Shown piece by piece: positions 27,701 through 42,700 of a stretch of 64,000 nucleotides of DNA (positions are counted from its first letter, which is position 1; the number at the start of each line of letters is the position of its first letter). Below the pieces are notes generated by a model, which was given only the letters and a program-made list of their open reading frames with translations, did not search any database and was not told the DNA's origin. Made by a program: the position numbers and the translations under genes. The DNA is from Acanthopleura granulata (Eukaryota; Mollusca; Polyplacophora; Chitonida; Chitonidae): NCBI GenBank assembly GCA_016165875.1, contig JABBOT010000009.1, forward strand, positions 18,862,783-18,926,782, read 5' to 3'.

Positions 27701-30700
27701 ATGTCTCCTTGTGGCAGGGCAAGTCAATGCTGCCAAAGTGCTGCCACCACTGGAACATCATGCTGAAGACACCAGACACACACCCCACCCAGTCTCATTA
27801 CCCTGACACCAGTTCTACTTCCTTGCTCTAACCTTTCAATCCTGAGCGCAAAGCCAGGCAGCAACAAGTACCATTTTTAAAGTCTGGTATGACTTGACCT
27901 GGACCTCCTGACCTTGAGGTGGACGCTCTACCACCAGGTCAGGCAGGTTTATAGTAAAAGGCAAGTATCCAGCTGCATTCCCATGTGGGCCTGGTGAACA
28001 TACTGCAAATTTTTAACCTTTTCGTCTGTTTGCAAGGTGTTGATTCCACCATATTCTGAAGCATTATTCTGTGTTGACTGATAAAATTATACTTTTTGCG
28101 TAGCCCTGAAACTGTCCATCCAAACAATGTAGTTTTGTCTCCAAAATCAAATTACAAATGTGAATATATTGCACTGAAAGTTGCTCATTCATATGTCAAA
28201 AGGTTGAGGAATTAGGGTATTAATTTATTTGATTGGTATTTTAGACTGGTGCATTCAAGAATATTTCACTTATACGAGGGCAACCAGCATTATGGTGGGA
28301 GGAAACCAATAAAATTCATTCATTCACGAATGTTCACGTCATCTGATGTGGGGGGGGGGGGGTTAGGGTGGGGGTGGTTTGGGGAGGTGTGTACCTCTGA
28401 TAGCCCTGAGCTGTGCCTCTGTCAGGGCGGGTGAGGGGCCCGATTCCCCGGGGCTGATCTGACCATCAGCGTACTGCAGTGAGCGCGTCTCATGGATGCC
28501 ACTGTCCAGGAAGCTGTCTTCCAGGGCACTGTTAGAGTGGGACTTCCTCATGGCTGACCCCGGCTCTGGGGTGCTGAACCCAATGTCAGGCACATCGTCA
28601 AACATCGTGGAGTTTATCGACGCCTTGGATTCACTTTTCGCTTTCTCTAAAGCACCTCCGATCAAGCTGCTGGCCTTTGACATCTGCAAAATGGAGAATA
28701 GGGAGAGGGTGAAGGATTAATTTGTTAATTTGACTGGACTTTTTATGCTGTACTCAAGAATACGGATCACTCATGTGATGGCGGCCAGAATTATGGTGGG
28801 AGGCAGAGCCTGGGGAAAGCCCAGGACCATCTGCTGGTTGCTGGCAGAGTGTGACCCTACCACATAAGGTCGAAGAGAAGGAAAAGGAAAACTGCTGGTT
28901 AATTCATTACTATTAAATGCTGTACTCAAGAATTCTTCGCTTGCATGATGGAGGTTGGGTTTATTTGTGGAGGAGACATGAATAAACCACTGACATTAAC
29001 CAGGTAGACAAACCTTCTAACTTACAACTGAAGCTAGTGTAGACAGAGCAGGACTTGAACATGGGACCTCCCTGGTCAAGGGCCTGAGAATCGCAGCATG
29101 TCAGTGCTCTAAACACCTGAGCCAGTAAGGCTGCCCAAACTATTTGTTTATTTGATTGGTGTTTACGCCGTACTCAAGAATATTTCACTTACAATGGCGA
29201 ACAATATTTTGGTGGGGGGAAACCGAGCAGAACCCATGACTACCCACACGTTCCTATCCCACCATCCCACTTACGACCGGAGAGGAAGTCAGCGTGAGCT
29301 GGGATTGAACTCACAGTGATCGCATTGGTAAGAGGCACCATGGTCATTACGCTGCACTAGAGTTCTAGCTCCATTTGCCATGGACGCTCCCGCCCCAAAA
29401 TAAACAAGAAGACTATATTGATGATGTTAACTTTTAACACTACCAAAAAAATGTTTATTAGGGCAACTGGATAGTCATCTCAGAGATATGACAGCTTCAC
29501 CTTATGAAACCTTTCCCATTGACTGAGACAAATATTTACTGGCCCATTACATTTCTACACCTGTCTCATTTGACCAAAGCATTGTTCTCAAACCAGCAGA
29601 CAGGGGCTTGCCAAATGAGGTTTCAAATCAACACTAACTGACATGTGTATTAGTGGATGCTGAGGAGGTCTCTCAGGTTTACCTTGCAAAGACCGATGTA
29701 TATCTAAGTGGTCTACCCAGTTTCCTTCACCCACAAAACAGCATTAATCCCCAATTAAATTACTAAATAATTAATGTATTAGTTTTATAATAAAACCTTC
29801 TACACATGCATGATTTTTTTATTTATTTGCCAGTTGCCACTGAAGGATTTTAAATTTATATGATGGTGGCCAGGTTTATAGGTACAGAAACCAGGAGTAC
29901 CTGACATTAACCACCAGCATTTGGCAAGTGTCTGACGACTTTTCAATGAGTGACTTACAAAAGAGTACCGATGCACTAGCAGTTTCCAATGTATGTCAGA
30001 CTGCCAACAAAGACTTTTCAAACACAGGGAACAAGGGAATCCACAAATCCTCTGCCCGCAGCCAGGATTGAACCCCCACTTCATGTTTTACAGCCACTGT
30101 ATCATACAAAAACACATATATCTCCACAGACATGCAAACTATAAACGTGCAACTATTTACCTTGTCTTCAGCTTCCGCTGCTTGCTCTACAAAAACAAAT
30201 CACAGATTCATGAATAGATTGCTACAGATTACAACATGCTTAAATAATACACAAGTAGGCAGAAATCAGTTAAAATTCACTGCCATTTCACTGCCTTGTT
30301 TGGTCAAAAGACTTAAGATATAGTCTTCACATACACACACACAAAAAAATTCTGATGGCATTACATCTAAAGTGATTGTTATTACTGATTACCGGCATTT
30401 ACTGTATATATTATTGTTTTACACTCTACAGTGTAATGCGGGAAGCATAAAGTACAATTATCAAAGGCTTTTTTATGAGGAGTTACATGCATATGAAACA
30501 AAGATGTTGAAGACAGGAAACAAATCTATGTCCTGGATGACATTACTATGTTAACAAAAGATAGCACAGTGTATTTCACCGTTAAAGTGCATTTCGAAGT
30601 CTAATAAAGGTCGTGAATATCAATTACAGATCTAAATTCCACATTTTTCAGCAACAGATGATGCAATTTTCCAAACAAAGCTAAAAAACACCTTTCTAAG

Positions 30701-33700
30701 ATCTACTAACTCAGACCCTAACTCAGAATATTGTAAAATGAGTACCTGAGTCATGGAAGAAGTTTTATGTCTAACACAGAATACCCACAGAGTAAAATAA
30801 AGTACTGACTGGCTTTCATCTCTGCCTTTCTTTCCTCCTCTTTCTGTTTCCTCTGCTTCTCTCGCATTTCCTCTAAATCCTTCACTTTCTTCTCCTGAGC
30901 TTCCCTCTCCAGATCACGCTTCTGCAGTTCTGTAACCAGAAAACACAGCAAATCCATCTGTAAGTAAAGTAACACTGTTATTTACTCTGCAAAGTCCCAT
31001 ACAAAACCACACGCTTGAAATCACTTTCATTTCAGACAGCCCACGTTTGTAAACAAGCTACAGTATTTGTATCATACACTCTAACTTTAAATCTTTCATT
31101 CTTACATGCAGAAAGTACACTTTCTCACCTGATATTTCCCTCTCTTGAGCTATTGGCAATTGTTCCAACAACAGGCATGGCACTGAGTTCGATTGCTTTT
31201 AAGAAGACACATTTCTCACCTGATACAGGCCTCTGCTGCCCTGCACAAAGCACACTTTCTCACCTTCAATTTCTCTCTGTTGCCCTGTAGACAGCACAAT
31301 TTCTCACCAGCTATTTGCAACTGTTGCCCCGCAGAAAGCACACTTTCTCACCTTCAATTTGTTTTCTGCTGCTCTGTAGACAGCACACTTTCTCACCAGT
31401 TATTTGCCTCTGCTGTCCTGCAGACAGTTTGCCACCTGCTATTTTTCTCTGTTGCTCTATAGAAAGCACACTATCTCACCAGCTATTTGCCTCTGTTGCC
31501 CTGCAAACAGTACACTTTCTCACCAGCTATTTGTCTCTGCTGCTCCGTAGACAGCACACTTTCCATCCTTCTCATGTCCATCATCATCAGCCTCTGTGAT
31601 TCTAAGAACTGATCGTTGGCCATCTGCCAGGTACACTTTAATTCACTGTGTTCTTTTTTCTCCTGCTCCAGTAATCTGCACACTATAAAAAACACCCAGA
31701 ACTCTCATGTCTCAATTATTTAATTTCAACAACAACACATAGTTCTTCAGGTCTTCCACATGTCACCACAGAAAATATAGGACAGTTTCAAAATAAAAAT
31801 AAAATGAAGGATAACTTTATTTCATTTAAAAACGTACAGCAAAAACGTAACACACATTTTACCCATGAGTTACTCAGAAAAAGTAAAGAAAAAATCATAC
31901 TTGTGCAAGAACATTTATAAATTCCAGCATTCAAAATTGACAACTGTTATAAAAACAATTAACAATTAACATCTAGAGCTATATTCATTCTAAACACCTT
32001 TATTAAGTTTAGTGCATTTTAAACGTCTTCCTGGCAGGAAGCAGACCATTGCTGACTGTTTTATTTCAGCAAATTTTAAATGAAAGTTCTCTACAGCAAG
32101 ATCAAAAACACTGTAAAAACTGTTGACACACTATAAATATGGTCCATGAAACCTACCATACAAACAAAACATTTGACTGCAATTAATTTGGTAAAAAAGA
32201 AAAAAATCTAAAAAAGTCAATGAAGAAATTTTCAGATACAGTCTTTAATAAATCATTTTACTCACTATGACTTCCTTTTGTCGGATCTTTCCCTTTAAAC
32301 GGAATAATATCTCTTTACCCACTATCCACTTCTGTTCAATTTATTTGTTTATTTGATTGGTGATTAGCACCCACAGTCGAGAACATTTCACTTACATCAC
32401 GGCGACCTGCGTTATGGTTTGAGGAAACTGGACGGAACCGGGGGGGGGGGGGGGGGGGGGTTGCACCCACAACCATCTGCAGGTTGTTGGCCGAGAGGAA
32501 GCCAGCCTTAGCTAGGCTTGATCTCACAGCGACTGTACTGGTGAGAGACATCGGGGTCATTATGAAGCTCTAGCGCGTTACTCCCTTCGGCCACGGAGGT
32601 CCCCAGTTCTGCATACAGTACATCATATTAAACTTTGCCATTATATATAAATTGTGTGTCGAATTTGGCCCTACATTATGCCCTTACCCTTTTCACGTAC
32701 ATGTACATGCGGTTATGTGGGTGGGGCATGGCCTGCGCACTCCCATTTGCCCTGTGCAATTCTATGCGTAATGTATGACACACTTTCATCCCTTACCCTC
32801 GTGCAGCTCTGCGCGTAATTTCTCCGAGTCTTCCTGTAGCACGGACTTCTGGGTATTGAGGACAGCCACATACATCTCCAGGTCTGTCCTGGCTGCCTTC
32901 TCTGCCTTCAGGTAGTGCATCAACTCCTTAACCTGGAACAGACATTTGCACCCAAGTCACACAAACACAAGTCTACGAAGTCCTGCCTGCCATTAATCCT
33001 GAAACAGACATTTGCACCCAAGTCACACAAACACAAGTCTACGAAGTCCTGCCTGCCATTAATCCTGAAACAGACATTTGCACCCCAGTCACACAAACAC
33101 AAGTCTACGAAGTCCTGCCTGCCATTAATCCTGAAACAGACATTTGCAACTAAGTCACACAAACACAAGTCAATGAAGTCCTGCCTGCCATTAATCCTGA
33201 AACAGACATTTGTACCCAAGCTACGCAAACACAAGTGTAATAAGTTCTGTCTGACACTAATCCTTAAACAGGCATTTGTACCCAAGTCAAAGAAAGAGGT
33301 GTGACAAATGACACTGATATATGTTAATTGCTCCCTCACTTTGAGTAGTTTAGAAGTGTGCAGAAAAATTGAGATAAAAAATTCTGAACTGTTTAAAATC
33401 CAAATGAAAATAAATAACTAATAGTTCTAGAAGTAAATGATAAATTTCAATTGACCCAGCAATATTCACAGTATATACGTATAACGCTGAGAAAAGTGGA
33501 TACATGTAGGTCTATCTCACTTAATGCTCTGTTCTCCAGCATTGTCAAGCTGCAGATAGGGATATCCTCTAAGTTTAAAAATCAACTTTCATTTCAGCAT
33601 ATTACATTTCACATATTTTACAGCAAAAAACAGGTTTGTATTTTGATGGATTTTCCCTTCATGTTTGACACATAACTAAGGTTTTTGAAATTTCCAGAAT

Positions 33701-36700
33701 AGTGACTCAGACAATTATGCATATACATATACATGTATGCATTATGGTAAATGACCTAACCTTTTGTCCCAAGAGTACATTTTAAGGCAACCTAACGCAA
33801 TAAAAGACCACTTCCACCTCTGAAATCTACATTTTCCCAACAGGATATCATCCATCCTTCCAAACAAGCCCCAAAACATCTTTGTAAGTAATCAGGCAAA
33901 TTGTACAACTCAATTATGGGAGAAATTTTCCGTCATTTACCATAAGTACTGTAGCTGTCTGGATCTCACATAAAGTAACTTTTCTTTGATTCTCATTACA
34001 CTGAGGACTTTTCAAGGCCCTGAATTCTCTGTGTTCTTAAGAATTTCAAGAATTTTCACCAATCTGTGAGAACAATGCATATTTTCGTTTCCTGGTAAGC
34101 TCACAAAGAATCTATTCTTTAAAATACAGAAGAGACAGGAAATTACCAATGATCCCAGACAAGAAAAATACTTCGTCTGAAATTTCGAATAGAGTTATCT
34201 GTCTTAAATATCACCATATTAAAAAAAAAGCAGCGGATGTGCTTTTTTCCTACAAATTTTTAACACAAATAATACTGTATATGGCCTAAAACACTGTCAC
34301 CGATCATACCGACACCTCCCACAAAGAGGAGTACTACATACCCTTTCCTCTGGGTCTTTGCAGCTGTCCAGGTCCGGCAGCGATGGAGATTTGGGGGTGT
34401 GGCTTGAGGGCAGGGTCGGGGCCCCATCAGGCATAGTGCGCACCTGCTGTACGACAACAAATAACAGACAGCATTAGAGTATGGGTTTGCCACAGTGTAT
34501 GGGTTTGACACTGAGGATGGGTTTGCCACAGTGTATCGGTTTGACACTGAGCATGCGTTTGACACCGAGTATGCGTTTGACACAGAGAATGGGTTTGACA
34601 AAGAGAATGGGTTTGACGCAGAGCACAGGTTTGACACCAAGCCTGCGTTTGACACAAAGGCAGCAATGGATTCAATAGAGCCTTCAGAACCTAGACACAC
34701 TCTGAATATTATTTATTTATTTACTAGGATTTTTATCAGCACACACACAAATTAACAATTACGACATAATAAATATTAAAGGAAAGAAAAAAAAAAAGGA
34801 GCTCCTGCCTTTGGACTGCTTTGTTACCGATGGCAAGGAGTTTTAAGAGTTCTCCATTCTTCTAAGAACATTTCAATTGTGCGACAATCAAGTTTACAGG
34901 TGGGAGAAAACAGACATAACCTGGGAGGTAACCCTCTGCCAATGGAGATCACAGGTAAAAATCCAGATTCTGCTGAATCAGTCTTTCCAGTTTACTACAT
35001 GCCTAACCCTGAGTGTTGTGAAGCTGATTTCCAAACGTGGCTTTTTTTTTTTTGTCATAATAGAAAACTTGCATCCACTCACATCAGTTTCAATATAAGT
35101 GATCAATGAGCTTTTAAAACTGAAGTGATGTACATTGTGCATGTAGCCAGTGCAACAACAACACAATACTAATATTGGCATACACTGTATGACAATGAGT
35201 CAGAGGTGTGCTGCAGCTATTTGCCAGTATATATATATGAATCCCTCATATCAAAGACTTTTTCTCAGTATTTATGTGTTTCATGTGGTGTATGTGCAGT
35301 TGCCTGCTGCTTATGAACCCATACTGCTCACAAATTAGAAGTCAATCAATGGCTTGTATTAAAACTATGCGTGTTAATCAAGTTTACTCTGAAGGTCACC
35401 AGTGTCTCACTGAACCCTGCTCACCATGGTGCCATCAGATATTCCCAGCTGCATCTCGGCTGCCCTCAGCTTGGACTTCAGTGTGTTGATTTCCTCTTCT
35501 AGTGGCATCACCACAGAGCGAAGCACCTCAGCATCCTCTTGTGCCTGCCAAATTTTGAATGACTGAGTGACTGGTGGAAAAATTGATACTTAACACCGAG
35601 CTCCACGACATTTCATTAACACAATGGTTGTCAGCCTAACAGGTGTAGGAAAACAGAGTCTCAGGGGGTAAACCACCAACATTTGGCAACTTACTGTCCA
35701 ATTTTCCCCACACTTGAAGCAAAAAGGCATGCACACTACATATGTGGGCAAGAAGTGGTCTTCAAAGACTGAATGAATGTTCAAATGCCAAGACAAGTGA
35801 TGCCAGCCACTTACCACTTAACACTCTAGAAAGAACGGGGCAATATGTGCCCTGAGGGGAAATGCACATAGAAGTCACACAAACAAATAAATGAATTACA
35901 CAAAGTATGTACATGTGTATATATCCCGAGAATGTGTTCTGCACTGAAAAAAAATAAAAACAAATAAGTAAAGGATCCACACCTTCCTCATGCTGTCCTC
36001 TAGGCTCTCGTCTTCTGATGTAGGCTTTCCAAAACCTGGTACTCCAACCTTCTTCTGCAGGGTCTTGGCCACAGAGGCCAGAAAACCTTCCCTGTGTGGA
36101 GACAAAGATGAGATAATACACTGTCAGCTGTCCAATGCAGAAGAGAATGTTCTTACTACAATAACACAAAGGCTTTTCGGGCCTGGGTTTCATGAAGCGT
36201 AGTTCGTGCTGAGTAGCTGAGTAGCCCTTTAATAGCAATCCGAAATGACCTCAAATTTCGACCGTGTCTAAGTTACACATTAGTCAGGGTTCTAGTGAGT
36301 TTAGGCATTTTGATATTTGTTGGATAGACAGGATCATATCCTACTATAAAAATGTAAGCTTCAGCATGAAAAATAATATTTTATGGCATTATTTTTGGGG
36401 TCGAAATTTAGGACATTTAGGGTAAGGGCACTTCCTATCTCCACAACACAGGTTATCATGGCAGTTTAGAGAATCCTTAGTTAGGTGCTCTTCATGAAAC
36501 CGAGACCTGATTTGCGATATCCATTTCGTGTCAAGTACAATTTCACTGTTCATTCCACCATGATGTATATTTCATATCTACAAGATATGACGGCTACAAT
36601 ACATAGATAAAATGGTGTCAAATCATAATAATAGGTTCACTGTGCATGTATAGTTCATAGGTCCAAAACAACAGCGGTACCATGCACATACAAACTTCAA

Positions 36701-39700
36701 CTGTACTCTACTTTAGCATATCTGGATTTATATACTTAGGTACTTTATATATCTAATATGAGGTTTAGCAAAAACCAGATTTACGAGTGGAAGAAACCAT
36801 GCAGAGTCGATGGGGGGGGGGAGGGGAGGGAACCATCACTCAGCCATGTGCCCAACACACATCAAAGGTCAAAGTTAGCTAGAGCTGGATTTGAGCCCCT
36901 GATCTCAATGGTCAAAGGCTAGGGAATTCGGGGAGAAACCTTTGTTTCTGTGTGCCAGATTGGGCCCTCTTGTACATAGGCTTCTCCTGCAAAACCAACT
37001 AAAATATTCAGTGGCTTTTCACCTAGAGTTTAGCTTTTACCAGCTTGTACATTTTACAAAAAGTCATGCTCCTGGTATGGCCACTTCAGTGCTTTTTTTT
37101 TTTTTTATTTTGTGAAGATTAATTTCTTATCAGAAAAAACCCAAGTCCTGGCATGAAAAGTATGATTTCATTGTTGTCTTTACTTGCTTCTGAAAGTGCA
37201 CTTGTACAGGTCAAATTTAGGTCGACAAACTACAGTACTGATTGACCACTGGTCGGCCGTACCTCTCCTGGCTCAGCTGGCTGTGCAGACTCTGGATCTC
37301 CTGTTCAAGTCTCCGGTTCTCTGCTAAAAGCGCAAGGTTCTGCTCTTTCATCTCATCACTGGCAGTTCTGGCTGCTTCCTCCGCAGCATCTGCCAACAAC
37401 GACAACAAACATCAAACTTGGTTTGTGTTAAATACTACACGTAGCAAGGGCATATTAGTAAATCTGTTCTGTTTATTAAATATGAAATATGCATTTTTGT
37501 TTCTATGAAGTTTCATGGGAGAAATATTTCTAAAAATATGATAAATCCCCCCTTCCTCTTTTGACCAAATTTTCTCTTTTTCTCATTAATCCTTCATAAC
37601 ATTCGTCTGATGGTGCATATACCTTCAACACAACATTACTAATTTGCAACACTTTTGCCTTCCAACACATACATGTATTGCTATAACTATAAGCCACCTC
37701 ACCCCGGAAATGTCGCTTGATCCCGTGCCACCTCATCCTCTATACATTACTGACTGACTTTTCATTATATGCTGAAGGCTGGCCACTTCGCTGTGGACCT
37801 GCCACCTTATCTCGTCCACCTCATCATCTATACATTACTGACTGACCTTTCATTATATGCTGGAGGCTGGCCACCTCACCCTGGCACTGCCGCCTCATCT
37901 TGTCCATCTCATCCTCTATACATTACTGACTGACCTTTCATTATATGCTGGAGGCTGGCCACCTCGCTGTGGAACTGCCACCTTATCTCCTCCACCTCAT
38001 CATCTATACATTACTGACTGACCTTTCATTATATGCTGGAGGCTGGCCACCTCACCCTGGCACTGCCGCCTCATCTCGTCCACCTCATCCTCTATACATT
38101 ACTGACTGACCTTTCATGGTGTGCTGAAGGCTGGCCACCTCACCCTGGAACTGCCGCCTCATCTTGTCCACCTCATCCTCTATACATTACTGACTGACCT
38201 TTCATTATATGCTGGAGGCTGGCCACCTCGCCCTGGAACTGCCGCCTCATCTCGTCCACCTCATCCTCTATACATTACTGACTGACCTTTCATGGTGTGC
38301 TGAAGGCTGGCCACCTCACCCTGGAACTGCCGCCTCATCTTGTCCACCTCATCCTCTATACATTACTGACTGACCTTTCATTATATGCTGGAGGCTGGCC
38401 ACCTCGCCCTGGAACTGCTGCCTGATCTCGTCCACCTCATCCTCTATACATTACTGACTGACCTTTCATGGTGTGCTGAAGGCTGGCCACCTCACCCTGG
38501 AACTGCCGCCTCATCTTGTCCACCTCATCCTCTATACATTACTGACTGACCTTTCATGGTGTGCTGGAGGCTGGCCACCTCACCCTGGCACTGCCGCTTC
38601 ATCTCGTCCACCTCATCCTCTATACATTACTGACTGACCTTTCATGGTGTGCTGGAGGCTGGCCACCTCGCCCTGGAACTGCTGCCTCATCTCGTCCACC
38701 TCATCCTCTATACACTACTGACTGACCTTTCATTATATGCTGGAGGCTGGCCACCTCGCCCTGGAACTGCCGCCTGATCTCGTCCACCTCATCCTCTTTG
38801 CCTGCCTCTGACACAGCCGCTGCAGTCTTCACACCTTCCAGCTCATCCTTCATCAGCGACAACTGTTCACTCAGAGTTTTCACCTTCTCCTTCGCTTCAG
38901 AGTGCAGCTCCTTCTCCTTCCTCAGTTCAGCTACAAAATTCAATGACTGATTTCGTGAATGATTGATTGATGGTTGATTAATGCTACACTCTAGAATTTT
39001 TCACTGATAATGTGCAAGAGACTGATTGATTGATTGGACTGATTGACTCATGCCAAATTCCACAACTTTTTAGTTTTTTATTTAAATCGGCCGTATCTGT
39101 TATTTGTAAATATTTAGCACATTTTAACCAATATTTAAAACGGCAGTGTTTGGGGATCGGACTGCACCTTTACTTAGAATAGGAATCCCTTTTTTAAATC
39201 GTTAAATGTTTGATTTGATTCCTAACTGTGTTATCTAGACACAGGCAAAGATTATAACAATCTGAGGAAGGTTCAAACGTTTACAGCTAAACACAAAATG
39301 CTTACAGTATGGTTAAAATTATCACTGAATAAAGAAGTACGTGTTTAAATATGAAACCTGTTGCATCTGTGATTTACACCAGGTGCATGAAAGAGAGAAG
39401 GAACTTATCATGTATTTTCACTCCAACACACATGTATTTCAGAGTAGAGGTACATGTATTTCAGAGTAGAGGTACATGTATCCACAAATAATTTCTACAT
39501 ATACCATAACCACAAGCCAACAAAACAAATGAGTTTAATAACTGAAAATTACCAGTGTATGTATCTACTAATTTACCAAAGAGCAAAATAAAAATATGTC
39601 CACTACATTTTCAAAATAAATCCCTCAACCCCTCGTTTAATCCAAAAAGTTTCTTTTCATTCCTGACACATTACAACTACCGGTATATATTCTACTTACC

Positions 39701-42700
39701 AGTGTATGCAAACAAAATTTTTCGTATATGTATTTACATGTACATTATAGATCGATGCAAATCATCTCTCCTATGATACATCATCTTTATAACTATAATA
39801 GCTTTGAATCATATCACGAACAATTTCTGCCAAAGATAAAACAGGTAGTTTTTAAGGGGTTCTTTGCCTCTGTAACCAGTAACTAAGTCATTAATCCTAC
39901 GCCAGACAGTAACTGAAAATCATCTGTTTTTAAAAAAATGGAAGTGTCTGAATTTAACAATCAGTTAGTGTAAGGAAACACATTATTTCCTCAAAACAAA
40001 AAAAAAAAAAAAACTCCCGTTAATTTATAGCATTTATGTGCAATTACCATGATAACCAAAAATATTGAAAAACCTGGAAGCATTAGTTAAACAAAGATTT
40101 CAATAGGAGCATACAAAGTGTACATTATTACCAATGAAATTTACACAGCAAAGTTTTAAATATGTATTGATAAAAGAAAAAAACGGTCATTAAAATGAGT
40201 ACCATGCCTCTTGGGATCTGCAAATGAACTGATATTGCATTGGGAGTCTTAGAGAGATCTAGTGAATTTGTCCAAAAACTAAGTGTATGCACACCTGTGG
40301 CCAGTTTCATGACCCATACTTAAGCTTTGTAAGCCTTAACTGCAATGGCAACATATGTTATACAGTTATGAAGTTAACTTAGCTAAGTTCTACTTAGTAC
40401 TAAGTATGCTTCATGAAACTGGCCCCAGATTCATGAAGCGCACTTAGCTAAGTATTCCCTTAACTGCCATGACAACGCATGTTGTAGAGATAGGACATGC
40501 ACTTAGCTAAGTGCTACTTAGCACTCAGTATGCTTCATGAAACCAGACTCTGGCCCCTGTACTTTCACATCCTCTTTCAAAGCATGGCAGCCCTCCAATA
40601 AACAATGTACACCAGTCACCAGTGTATGATACAGTACTGCAGTACATATACATGTAGCAGTATAGATAAATTACCGTAAATGGCTTACAATTTCGCCCCA
40701 AACTGTGCATTTTTTAAACAATTAAATACTAGTACCTTATTTACCCCACTAGCACATCATCCTACTTTCCAAACAAATCTCAAGTCACCTTTCTAGAATC
40801 AACAGAGCTCTCAGAATCAGGAAAAATGAGTAACTTCAATTTTGATGGACGAAATTTTAAGTCATTTAGAGTACATCAAGCAAAGCATGGGAGGTTAGGA
40901 GTGCATGTAGCTAAGCTCGAATCAAGCCGTATTTCAATACTACATGTGAATACAGACCAACACATACATAAATAAGTGTAAATATCTCATCATGCTTTTG
41001 TTCTGTGAACATGTATAGGATAAACATGATGTGACTTCACGTTCTGGTGTGGCAAAGTTCTGAACAGCTACCTGCGCCATCCCACTGCTAAAGATGAGCT
41101 GTTGCATTTTGAAGAAAAAATTACTCACAGATATATATACAGATTTATATACCAAAGGGACAGAAACTGCAAAAATGATGTTATAGTGACTAAAGAGACA
41201 GTTTACAAAAGTCTTTAAAAAATCACTGAAGGAATTTTCAGACATTTTTAATAGTCTTTTTACACACCATACCATTTTCGCAGGTTATTGTTATTTATTG
41301 GACAATTCATTTTTTTTTTTAAATTTCTTTTTTGTTTTTGTTTTTCAGTGTTACAATGGTGGTGTAGTTATATTCAGTCATACGTGTACATACAAAATTC
41401 TTACATGTAACTGCATTATTAGGCACTGTCACATACACAGAGATGTGTCAATTAAACACAGGTAATGTCAGATTGCAGCAGGCCAAATATACGAGGAAGT
41501 AAACACTGATATAACTGACCCAACTGGCAGTCAACAGTTCCATCCTTCACCAGTAACCTACTGGCTACATGTGCATGTTTACAGTATACACAGTTAAAAG
41601 AAAAGACAACAAATATTACAACTGCACTTTTTTCACCAGAGGGATACATACAACCCTAAACGGGGGTATACACTTTTTTATGACATGCTTGGTAACTCTT
41701 TAGATCACCCTTTAATCTGGAATTCTTACGAGGTCATGGTATATGCCTTTTTAGAGAAACCAGGAACATAAAAGTCGCGTCATCCATACCCTACACTCTT
41801 CAGCATTAGAAGCAAGATACGCCTTTTTGTGCAAAGTACGATCTCCTTTATTATTGCAATTGAACGCTACACATCGTGGTCTCCTGGTTGATACCTTGGA
41901 GAATAACTCCAGACATATACATGTATATTCTACTACCACTTTCTCATTGAAAATGACTTTAAAGTATATCAGAACTACCCCAAATCAAAAGGAAAACAAC
42001 TGATTTAACACTACTTCTACTTCATCTCAGCAGAAACAGATGCCTTCTCGGGTGGTAGAAATATCTCTCCCTTGATTGGGAACTGATAAAATTTAGATCA
42101 TGGTGAACCATGAAAATCATGAATTTTCTCTCCATACTCGGTCTAACTAACTATACTGAATATATCTTGGTTATCCTATATCACAAAAATGAAAAGTGGC
42201 CTTTTCTGAACTATGAATGGGACTTCATATCAATACATACACAAATCTGGTCTAGTGTTGTCTTTTCTTTTAGCTTGAACTCCTACAACATTACATATAT
42301 ATATATGGAGACCACATAGCACATATATATGAATACCTTAACTGAATGCACTTTCCACGTTACTGATATGGATAAAATGAGGGACTGGCCAAATAAGCCA
42401 CAGGTGGGCTATTAAAGCCTGATGACCCAGTATATACTGATGATCGTAATCAACATACAACCGGAACGGAGCATACACAAATTTGTCATAATCATCATGA
42501 GCTATGAGGATGAGCGATCTAGATGTCACAATAAATACTGATATATTAAAGAATTTAAATGCTCTTTCTGCAAATGGTTACTTGTGACACAAGCTTGCAT
42601 ATATATATATTAACATATCATTTTCACATTATGTGTTTAAATAGTTAGGATATCTATGTATTGTCTAACATGTCTGTAATCAAGGGAGTTTCATTCAACC

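Noticed and set aside
32915..33339. 129- and 139-codon frames with 22-residue repeats
   Set aside because: Open on both strands for the same reason (66-bp unit); intronic.
34260..34700. 146-codon minus-strand ORF with Ser-Asn repeats
   Set aside because: It merges real exon 7 (in another frame) with the adjacent 18-bp intronic satellite.
37741..38726. Eleven extra exons encoding repeated EVASLQH segments
   Set aside because: Units have donors but no acceptors, 88 nt is not a multiple of three, and in-frame stops follow each donor.
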